Source: Cordylochernes scorpioides (taxonomy: Eukaryota > Arthropoda > Arachnida > Pseudoscorpiones > Chernetidae). From it: 64,000 nt of DNA. Below are positions 59,501-64,000 of the stretch, piece by piece; the stretch's first letter is position 1; every line of letters starts with the position of its first letter. The stretch lies in assembly GCA_030710605.1 (NCBI GenBank), contig CP092877.1, forward strand, positions 70,038,527 through 70,102,526, in the 5' to 3' direction. A program made the position numbers and the translations under genes. Under the pieces are notes generated by a model that worked only from the letters and a program-made list of their open reading frames with translations, was not told the DNA's origin and searched no databases.

Positions 59501-62173
59501 GTGATACAGGATTTTCTCGAATATAAAAAACAGCATCAAAATGTAAATAAGTAAAATTTATTGGATAAATGGTATTTTAAAAAAGTAATAATAATTTGAT
59601 ACATTTGATTCTTGTAACTGATTCCCACAAATTATCTATATCAAGAGTGTCTTGGGATTAACTTGGGATGATTCAGGCAGAACACACACAATCTTGTGTA
59701 TCTGGGTTATATAATACTTAGTGTAAAAAGATCCTCATCCTGTCAAAACGGACACTAACTATGCATCATCAGTATATATACTCATGGATAAAATTTAAGG
59801 AAGTTGTATCTTCTAGCATGGGATATATCGGGATTCAGACAATAACTATTAAAGATATTACAGTGACCTTTATTGAAGATACACCAGATAACCAAGTGTG
59901 AACAGCCTCTGTCTCCTTAAAAAAAAAAATAGATGACCAGCGACATCAAAGACTTTTCACTTACTCAAGTTTTGAGTGTATATGAAATTTTTAATTATTT
60001 ATTTATTACACATTAGAACTATGACATATAAAACATGTATTTTCTTATAAAACCTTCAACTCTTTGTTCCATCCATAAGTTAGGGTGAAATGTCAGAATC
60101 GGTAGATGACACACAGTGGTGTGTGCCGTAGACCCTGTATGACCCCGCCTTCATCTCCGTCTACAATGTCTTCTACACCAGCCTGCCTGTGCTGGCCCTG
60201 GGCATATTTGACCAGGACGTAGATGACCGCAACTCTGTCCGCTACCCCAAGCTCTACACCCCCGGACACTGGGACCTGCTCTTCAATAAGGCTGAGTTCC
60301 TCAAGTCCGTCGTCCACGGCATCATCTCCTCCTTCATTGTTTTCTTCCTGCCATACGGGGCCTTCTCGGACGCCATAGACCTGGATGGCCACGCCCTAGA
60401 TGACCGCAAGCTGTTTGGAACCATCGTCTCCACCATATTGGTGCTGGTGGTGTCTGCACAGGTGGGTGGCTGAAGCTTGCTGCAATGAATCCCCTTTAAT
60501 AGACCATTTATATATTTATTATATTAATACAGTATAACCCCCTGCTTTTAATATGTGTAGACATATGAAAAAATTTGATTTTTGATGTGTAGACATCACT
60601 GTAAGTAAGTCGCCAACTTAAACCCACCATGATTATCATGACCTGTATTATGTGTATTAGGGATAAGAAAAAAAAAACTCTTTAATTCAACCAACTTTAA
60701 TTCTACACTACTTAAAGAAAGATAATGAGAGTAAAAATACCTCTTTAGAACAATTCCTATTTAATAACACCATGCTAGTTTAGTGACCAATTTTCCAAGT
60801 CCTCACTTAGAATTTTTCCTTCCTATCTCCGCCCACTACAATTGATTCCTAAAACCACACTTCGATATGAATCATCTTCATCTCACTATTTACAAGTAAC
60901 TCCCTTTATTTATTTATTTTTTTTATTATCCCTAGTACACGCGGTGCAGGTTATGATAACCATGGTGGGTAGAAGTTGGTGACTGCTTTTACTGTAAGTG
61001 CACCACATGTCTACATTGTGAAAAGCAGTGCTGAAAGGCATGTGCCAGAGCTTCGTTTGGTTACTTGCACCAAGGTGGTGGGATTGGACTCTTTGTTAAG
61101 ATGTTGAATGATCATCTAATCAATGTGAATTAGGATGATAGAATTGTATTATTAGTGTCTGATTAAAGGCTCTTTTTTTTTGGTCCTTGCCTATATTTAA
61201 TAAGGAGTTTTGCTATATACCTGAATAAATTGGTGTAAAAGACTTAGATATTTTTAATGATCCCCATTCTCTAGTATTTCTCAAAGGAGAAATAAGACTA
61301 TTATTATTAGAATGTAAATTTCTGATTCTCCCATAGCTCTGTCTATTATTAGTAAAGGTGTATTCTCCTGAAAAGGCACAATATGGATTATAGATTAGAA
61401 ACACAAGGAAATAAGACCAAATAAATAAATAGTATGTAATGTTTTGGTAACAGCGTTAACATCATCAGACAAAAATTACTAAATTATTCAGTACTTTTGT
61501 CTGATGATGGTAACAATGCTGTTACCAAAACATTACATACTATTTATTTGGATTTGGTCTTATTTACCTTGTTGTGTGTAGTGTTCTATATTTACACCTT
61601 GGGCTGGTGTGTAGATTGCCTTGGACACAGCCTACTGGACGTGGATCAATGTCATTGTCATAGTCGGCAGTGTTCTCTTCTACCTTGGGTTGTCCTTCAT
61701 CATCAACAGCAACATCTTCGCTTACACCTACGTGGGGGACATTCCGCGTCACCTTGAGCAGTCCACAGTTTTGGTTCACCCTCTTTCTAACCCTCGCCAT
61801 CCTCCTCGTCCCCCTGGTGGCGATCAGGTTTGTGTGCACCGACCTCTTCCCTACACTGACTGACCGTGTAAGACTCAAGCAGAGGAGAGTCTGTTTAAGG
61901 ACTGCAGAAGCCAGGAGACCCAGAGCTGTTAGCGTACGCCGCGCATCCCACAGGTCCTCTCGCTCTGGTTATGCCTTTGCCCACCAAGAAGGCTTCGGCC
62001 GTCTCATCACCAGCGGCAAGATGATGAAGAAGAGCAAGTCAGGCACTGGACTAGTTGTGGGGGGAGGAGTCAGTGGGATCCCGCCCCCAAGGACCAACAA
62101 TGCCTGGTTGCCCCGCCTTAACTCGGCCTCCTCCAGGGAAAACAAGGCGGCCCCCTCGGCGGTGGAGGTGTAA
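44504..62173 (+). CDS. ATP8B-like: ATP8B-class P4-ATPase (phospholipid flippase catalytic subunit), 17 exons, 5' end missing
   Basis: P4-ATPases use ATP to flip phospholipids from the outer to the cytosolic leaflet of plasma and endosomal membranes, normally with a CDC50 partner. Seventeen exons join in phase: 44504-44562, 45655-45768, 45827-45925, 47092-47226, 48148-48218, 48274-48356, 48688-48935, 49467-50087, 52895-52974, 53032-53133, 54258-54377, 54431-54707, 55011-55249, 57930-58113, 59198-59424, 60132-60461 and 61615-62173. All introns are GT-AG. Family hallmarks are present: ELDGETN in the actuator domain, PISL in TM4, DKTGTLT with the phosphorylated Asp, KGAD, TGDK and [11 protein letters not shown], plus the last membrane block and an ATP8B-type tail. 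About 1,181 residues are covered, against roughly 1,200 for animal ATP8B proteins. The first exon opens mid-codon, so at least one 5' coding exon lies upstream and I could not find it. Two single-base indels break the frame (near 49948 and in 61734-61738). They cancel in length and look like assembly or sequencing errors, although a decaying copy is possible. Confidence 0.96.
44586..44846 (+). mobile_element. Pogo-type MITE, longer variant, flippase intron 1
   Basis: Ends CAGTAGAACCTCC and GAGGTTCTACTG with TA on both sides. The central AGTTTTCAT...CCAAAATTAC segment is duplicated, which lengthens this copy. It begins 24 bp after the exon 1 donor. Confidence 0.7.
44868..45012 (+). repeat. Family B fragment in flippase intron 1
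   Basis: Matches the 3' part of the family B unit (GCTCTACTAGATGGCGCTC, then CTGACCCACTTATC). The hammerhead is absent. Confidence 0.5.
45655..45768 (+). CDS. ATP8B-like: Flippase exon 2 (NLFEQF block, TM1)
   Basis: Encodes 38 codons in phase 0, including IKTSKYT, the P4 signature [15 protein letters not shown] and the start of TM1. Acceptor CTAG is at 45651-45654 and donor GTGAGT at 45769. Confidence 0.95.
45827..45925 (+). CDS. ATP8B-like: Flippase exon 3 (TM2)
   Basis: Encodes 33 codons starting [13 protein letters not shown] and ending [10 protein letters not shown], the conserved TM1-TM2 loop and TM2 of P4-ATPases. Acceptor is GTGCAG and donor GTAAGT. The upstream intron is only 58 bp. 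Confidence 0.95.
46184..46372 (+). repeat. tRNA-derived SINE, 5'-truncated, flippase intron 3
   Basis: Starts TTGTCCAACCCCACCAGCG and ends ACTAGGGATAAG plus poly(A). More divergent tail-only pieces occur at 7880-8005 (-), 53516-53640 (+), 60560-60675 (+) and 60930-61095 (-). Confidence 0.7.
47092..47226 (+). CDS. ATP8B-like: Flippase exon 4 (start of actuator domain)
   Basis: Encodes 45 codons: [12 protein letters not shown], a variable stretch, then [20 protein letters not shown]...N..F.PAD is the family signature in front of the actuator domain. Confidence 0.95.
47274..47690 (-). pseudogene. LINE polyprotein C-terminus (RNase H end and zinc-knuckle tail), flippase intron 4
   Basis: The minus strand reads [14 protein letters not shown] (end of an RNase H domain). 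After a one-base frame change it continues [13 protein letters not shown] and [20 protein letters not shown], a CxxC...H...C motif typical of Jockey/I-type non-LTR elements, and stops at 47274. It begins 48 bp after the exon 4 donor. Confidence 0.7.
47889..48056 (+). mobile_element. Pogo-type MITE, flippase intron 4
   Basis: CAGTAGAACTTCC at the start and GAGGTTCTACTG at the end, with TA flanks. It ends 91 bp before exon 5. Confidence 0.7.
48148..48218 (+). CDS. ATP8B-like: Flippase exon 5 (actuator domain)
   Basis: Reads [24 protein letters not shown] and splits the ELDGETN dephosphorylation loop, with the glycine codon divided across the intron. Donor GTGAGT is at 48219. The next intron is only 55 bp. 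Confidence 0.94.
48274..48356 (+). CDS. ATP8B-like: Flippase exon 6 (actuator domain)
   Basis: Completes DGETNLK and continues [22 protein letters not shown], as in ATP8B2. The Glu of DGET is the residue P4-ATPases use to hydrolyse the phosphoenzyme. Confidence 0.94.
48688..48935 (+). CDS. ATP8B-like: Flippase exon 7 (actuator domain end to TM3)
   Basis: Encodes [20 protein letters not shown]..., then [15 protein letters not shown] and [14 protein letters not shown], conserved P4 blocks. It ends at the start of TM3 (LLIIG). Acceptor GTGCAG and donor GTGAGT. Confidence 0.96.
49467..50087 (+). CDS. ATP8B-like: Flippase exon 8 (TM3-TM4, phosphorylation site); contains a 1-base frame break
   Basis: The largest exon. 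It carries TM3, the PISL motif of TM4 (49659-49670), YVSVEVIRF, and the catalytic [11 protein letters not shown] with its phosphorylated Asp at 49818-49820. After VPIDLS at about 49948 the reading frame must shift by one base to continue as [15 protein letters not shown] and then [14 protein letters not shown]. One base is therefore missing relative to the expected frame. Donor GTGAGT is at 50088. Confidence 0.95.
50394..50612 (+). mobile_element. LINE 3'-UTR insertion with 12-bp target-site duplication, flippase intron 8
   Basis: Flanked by TGAAATGTTTGT at 50382-50393 and 50613-50624. It ends with the hairpin AAGACCAAAAGGTCTT, AATAAAG and a GTT-repeat tail. It landed inside one of the palindromic intronic repeats. 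Confidence 0.65.
51206..52015 (+). mobile_element. Internally deleted Tigger/pogo-type transposon in flippase intron 8
   Basis: An 810-bp element with terminal inverted repeats CAGTGGTACC...CGACATA at both ends, flanked by TA at 51204-51205 and 52016-52017. It keeps both ends of a Tigger-type transposase gene, with the middle removed. Confidence 0.85.
51452..51779 (+). pseudogene. Tigger-type transposase remnant (N- and C-terminal pieces joined)
   Basis: The ATG at 51452 starts [20 protein letters not shown], like the start of CENP-B/Tigger proteins, where the DNA-binding domain begins KRK..L....K. It then jumps to the C-terminal region [11 protein letters not shown]. After one extra A in a poly-A run near 51590 it continues [19 protein letters not shown] and SLDMFF, which is typical of Tigger C-termini, and stops at 51779. 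The catalytic core is missing. Confidence 0.75.
52215..52393 (+). mobile_element. Pogo-type MITE, flippase intron 8
   Basis: CAGTAGAACCTCCC to GGAAGGTTCCACTG, with the same body as the other copies. Confidence 0.7.
52560..52870 (-). pseudogene. LINE polyprotein C-terminus, flippase intron 8
   Basis: Same kind of LINE end as 47274-47690: [40 protein letters not shown] and [18 protein letters not shown]. The first cysteine-pair residue is changed to Ser (CTKS). It ends only 24 bp before the exon 9 acceptor. Confidence 0.7.
52895..52974 (+). CDS. ATP8B-like: Flippase exon 9 (nucleotide-binding domain start)
   Basis: Reads [42 protein letters not shown] is the conserved start of the P4 nucleotide-binding domain. 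Bounded by GCAG and GTGAGG. Confidence 0.95.
53032..53133 (+). CDS. ATP8B-like: Flippase exon 10 (N domain)
   Basis: Encodes [16 protein letters not shown]... and ends [15 protein letters not shown], the invariant LDF...RKRMS motif. The preceding intron is 57 bp and the donor is GTGGGT. Confidence 0.95.
53195..53520. repeat. Palindromic family C element, flippase intron 10
   Basis: Arms of about 130-150 bp around AACCGCTGGGAGGGTTCACC. Approximate flanking repeat GATATATGCAT/GATATATTCAT. Starts about 60 bp after the exon 10 donor. Confidence 0.6.
54258..54377 (+). CDS. ATP8B-like: Flippase exon 11 (N domain, KGAD motif)
   Basis: Encodes [21 protein letters not shown]..., with the nucleotide-binding lysine of KGAD. 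Acceptor TTGTAG at 54252-54257 and donor GTAAGA. Confidence 0.94.
54431..54707 (+). CDS. ATP8B-like: Flippase exon 12 (N to P domain)
   Basis: Encodes [17 protein letters not shown], then a helical stretch, then [21 protein letters not shown] and [11 protein letters not shown]. The TGDK motif of the P domain closes the exon. Confidence 0.96.
55011..55249 (+). CDS. ATP8B-like: Flippase exon 13 (P domain and insert)
   Basis: Starts [17 protein letters not shown], the direct continuation of TGDKQ in all P4-ATPases. A less conserved ATP8B-type insert follows, then [11 protein letters not shown]. Donor GTACGT is at 55250. Confidence 0.95.
55497..55677 (-). mobile_element. Pogo-type MITE, flippase intron 13, inverted
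   Basis: Same family in the opposite orientation (CAGTAGAACTACCTCCC ... GAGGTGTTCTACTG), with TA flanks. Confidence 0.7.
55830..57145 (-). mobile_element. Mariner transposon in flippase intron 13
   Basis: A 1,316-bp element with perfect 28-bp terminal inverted repeats (CGAGGGTTGTCCGTTAAATA... at 55830-55857 and 57118-57145), flanked by TA at 55828-55829 and 57146-57147. Size, TA duplication and coding content are those of a full-length mariner. The intact repeats point to recent insertion. It is transcribed antisense to the flippase. Confidence 0.95.
55931..57003 (-). pseudogene. Mariner transposase, one frameshift
   Basis: From ATG at 57003 the N-terminal paired-like helix-turn-helix region reads through to VTGDETW, which holds the first catalytic Asp. 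Immediately after that Trp (about 56493) the frame is lost, consistent with a small deletion of about 4 bases. The second frame resumes through [21 protein letters not shown] and [13 protein letters not shown], giving the mariner D,D34D spacing between the second and third Asp, and ends at 55931. Apart from this lesion the length (about 345 residues) is normal. It is probably not active itself but could be mobilised in trans. Confidence 0.93.
57291..57762 (+). mobile_element. Pogo-type MITE split by a retroelement insertion
   Basis: Ends CAGTAGAACCTCC (57291) and GAGGTTCTACTG (57762), TA flanks. The body is interrupted at 57425-57703 by another element that duplicated 14 bp of the MITE. Confidence 0.75.
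57425..57703 (+). mobile_element. LINE/SINE-like 3' fragment with 14-bp target-site duplication
   Basis: Flanked by TCTAAAGGACACTT at 57411-57424 and 57704-57717, both belonging to the host MITE. Its tail ends AATAAAATTATTTTAATTGTCAATTG without poly(A). A homologous copy lies on the minus strand at 9157-9432. It contains no conserved coding sequence that I recognise. Confidence 0.7.
57930..58113 (+). CDS. ATP8B-like: Flippase exon 14 (P domain, GDGAND hinge)
   Basis: Encodes [18 protein letters not shown] and then [13 protein letters not shown] (GDGAND at 58080-58097), the Mg-binding P-domain hinge. It lies about 2.7 kb from exon 13 because the intron took a mariner element. Confidence 0.96.
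58205..58560. repeat. Palindromic intronic repeat, two adjacent copies, flippase intron 14
   Basis: Two back-to-back palindromes (58205-58340 and 58343-58560) of the 43451 family. The second retains TTTTGTCTGAAGATGGTAAC and GCTGTTACCGAAACATCAC. Confidence 0.7.
58710..59119 (+). mobile_element. Non-autonomous Helitron in flippase intron 14
   Basis: Begins TCTATATACAGTTACGAGCG and ends with hairpin ACACGGGCGTTGCCCGGGT, CATTCGG, CTAG at 59116-59119. It carries the same internal palindrome (about 58893-59035) as the copy at 43740. It lies only 78 bp upstream of exon 15. Confidence 0.75.
59198..59424 (+). CDS. ATP8B-like: Flippase exon 15 (P domain to TM5-TM6); one extra Gly codon
   Basis: Reads [34 protein letters not shown] and [24 protein letters not shown]. 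Family members read ISG(Q/N)EG, so the double Gly at 59224-59229 is one codon longer than expected while the frame stays open. Confidence 0.95.
60132..60461 (+). CDS. ATP8B-like: Flippase exon 16 (TM7-TM8)
   Basis: Encodes 110 codons from [21 protein letters not shown] through [17 protein letters not shown] and LLFNKAEF to a hydrophobic block ending VVSAQ. These are the TM6-TM9 loops and membrane segments of ATP8B proteins. Acceptor GTAG and donor GTGGGT. Confidence 0.96.
61378..61580. repeat. Palindromic intronic repeat next to the last flippase exon
   Basis: Same family (ACACAAGGAAATAAGACC ... GGTCTTATTTACCTTGT). It ends about 35 bp before the exon 17 acceptor and so adjoins its branch-point region. 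Confidence 0.65.
61615..62173 (+). CDS. ATP8B-like: Flippase exon 17 (TM9-TM10, C-terminal tail, stop); contains a 1-base frame break
   Basis: Starts [13 protein letters not shown], with the last two membrane segments. At 61734-61738 a run of five Gs appears to hold one base too many. Dropping one base continues [23 protein letters not shown] and [10 protein letters not shown] into the tail [17 protein letters not shown], ending in TAA at 62171-62173. Without that change, translation ends early at TGA near 61861. Confidence 0.95.
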
Positions 62174-62470
62174 CATATCCCCTCTCTCTCTCTCTCTCTG
62201 TATGTGATATTCCACAAAGTGACCTATTTTTATTGCCACTGTTGGGAGATTTTATTATTATTACAAGGATTTTATGTTACCTTTATGAAATCAAAGGGAT
62301 TAAAAAAAAAAAAAAAGAAAAATAAATTTTGCTTTTTATGCAATTATGTCTTTTACAAAATGAGTTGTCTTTTTTTAAATTATTATTTGCTACATACACC
62401 TTTCCCATCTTTGTTGCAGATAAGCTATCCTCACATTTATAAGGATTCTCTGGAACATCTACAATATTTT
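62174..62470 (+). other. Flippase 3' UTR with candidate poly(A) signal at 62321-62326
   Basis: Downstream of the stop there is a CT microsatellite (about 62180-62200), an A-rich run and an AATAAA at 62321-62326. Another AATAAA lies near 63044. Where the transcript actually ends cannot be seen. Confidence 0.35.
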
Positions 62471-62479
62471 CAAAAGTAA

Positions 62480-64000
62480 GACCTTCTCAGAACTGAAAAA
62501 GATTTTAAAATAATTAAAGAGAAGCAATACATCAAATTCCAATAATTACATTTGGAATCAGTTCAGATGGTGGTAGCACCGATACAACATACACTCACCT
62601 CTTCTTTTTAACTTCTAAAACATCTGTAATTTATAGATTTTTGCCATTTTCATTTTAGAATACCTTTCTTTTCTCTCAACAACCTTTTATATTGCATATG
62701 TTTTATGCTATTAAAATTTGAAGGAAGTTTCTTATTTGCATATAAAGCAATTTTCCTATTTGCATATATCACCTGCAAAAGCCTTATTAAGACTTATAGT
62801 CTTATACATGGTTTTGCTAGTCTGCAAAGAAAAAGGAAAAAGCTATTTTCATAATAATTGCATACATTATATATACAGGATGACTTAATTAGGTCAATAA
62901 ATCTCATACACAGATTAGATATTTGCATATATAAAGATCCTATTTACATACCAGCAGGTCAAATGGCCTTTACCTTCACTGTTGAACAATTTTTTTTCCT
63001 AATAGGATTTAAAATAAACCTGGGAAAACTTATTTATTTAGAGAAATAAAGTAAGATATAGATGCAAAAAAAAAAAGGGAGGGCAATTCTCCACTAAAGA
63101 AATGCATCAAACAATGTATCCTTTCACTCTTTCATCCTCATCTTTTGCTCTTCATCCTTTGCACTAAGGCAGGGTGCAAAGCTGGTTTAACATGATGTTG
63201 TTAAAATGCTACAAAAAACATTTAAATATATATATAGATTTAATATTCAAAACTTAATACATAGTACAATACAGTATATTCTCTGGTGATTATATAATTA
63301 AAAAAAAAAAAAGTATAATAAAAAGAGATAGTATACACTTCGGGTTAGGAATAAATATTGAGGTTGTAAAACTATACCAAAACCACAGTAAAACCTGGCT
63401 AAAATGAACCATATAGTAAACCCCTTCCCTTATATAACAAAGCTAAAAATAAACCCCAATATCATCAATACCAAATAATGGACCATGGCTATAGTGTAGC
63501 AAAAGTCATTCAGTTTTCTATAAGCAAGCTTTTATTGTATATCAATAACAGCAATGTTTCCATCAACTGAGTAGATAGCTAAAAACAATATTACTAAAAA
63601 CATCAAATAGTTTTTTACTTATTTAATTATGGGGTAAACCATATATATGTTTATACAGTCTAACTTGGATAATTCAAAACCCAAGGGACCAAAAAAAAAA
63701 CTTTGAATTATCTAAAAATCAAATTAAAAACGTTTTGAATAAAAGACTTAAAAGTCTAGGGACCAAGATAAATATTTGAATTAAAGACGTTCAAATTATG
63801 CAAGTTCTACTGTAATAACTGCAATGTAATTTGTAACTGAGTATAGGGGTAGAAAATAATTGGCACATGTTAAGAACAAAAGGAATATTCCATATGTAAA
63901 AATACTTGTGTAGATAAGGCAGTGAGATGTTTCTAACAACATGTGAGGTCTCCATGGTGCTAACACAGTAAACCTTCTTTATAATCATTCACGTAATATT
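62480..64000. other. Downstream AT-rich sequence without recognisable genes
   Basis: After the flippase 3' end the DNA is AT-rich with poly(A) runs (63066, 63300). One small inverted element (AGTAAAACCTGGCTAAAATG at about 63388 and ATTCAAAACCCAAGGGACC near 63670) resembles the ends of pogo-like MITEs. Nothing coding recognised. Confidence 0.4.

Overview
The window is genomic DNA from an invertebrate animal. It holds one recognisable protein-coding gene, a multi-exon P4-ATPase with GT-AG introns. The rest is dense eukaryotic repeats: mariner, pogo/Tigger, Helitrons, a tRNA-derived SINE, LINE 3' ends, foldbacks, minisatellites and U6 snRNA copies. The flippase C-terminus (RVRLKQR and [11 protein letters not shown] motifs) resembles what I recall of insect and other protostome ATP8B proteins. 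That makes an arthropod-like protostome plausible, but the species cannot be fixed from sequence alone.

Layout. Positions 1-43,400 are intergenic, or possibly part of a long 5' intron, and hold no convincing host protein gene. They contain: three Helitrons carrying tRNA sequence (472-649, 11,515-11,839, 12,936-13,251); a full-length SINE with target-site duplication (27,341-27,636); a 5'-truncated LINE with a 17-bp duplication (4,754-5,121); several tandem arrays (10,192-10,945; 20,530-20,765; 23,530-24,105; 26,430-26,710; 28,666-29,157; 31,925-32,410); two U6 copies (35,223 and 38,484); and a 100-N assembly gap (31,260-31,359). The stretch 38,600-43,280 is AT-rich and shows nothing I can name.

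Positions 44,504-62,173 (+) carry 17 exons of an ATP8B-class phospholipid flippase, from the end of its N-terminal region to the stop codon. They encode about 1,181 residues if two single-base indels are discounted: one base missing near 49,948 and one extra G in 61,734-61,738. The 5' coding exon(s) and promoter were not found. The introns are loaded with transposons, including an almost intact mariner (55,830-57,145), a deleted Tigger-like element (51,206-52,015), LINE fragments, pogo-type MITEs and a palindromic family that recurs in at least six places.

The most interesting structure is not a protein gene. Two repeat families, with units of about 305-321 bp and about 340 bp, each contain a type I hammerhead ribozyme (clearest at 18,204-18,258 + and 34,131-34,180 -). 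They occur as insertions slightly longer than one unit, with terminal direct overlap and short target-site duplications. This matches the organisation of retrozymes or Penelope-type terminal repeats, whose RNA is thought to self-cleave, circularise and be reverse-transcribed. One such element was later hit by a 423-bp Helitron with canonical TC...CTAG ends. A second notable theme is a Helitron family that carries tRNA genes: two tRNA-Gly(GCC) copies and an intron-bearing 3' half of tRNA-Tyr.
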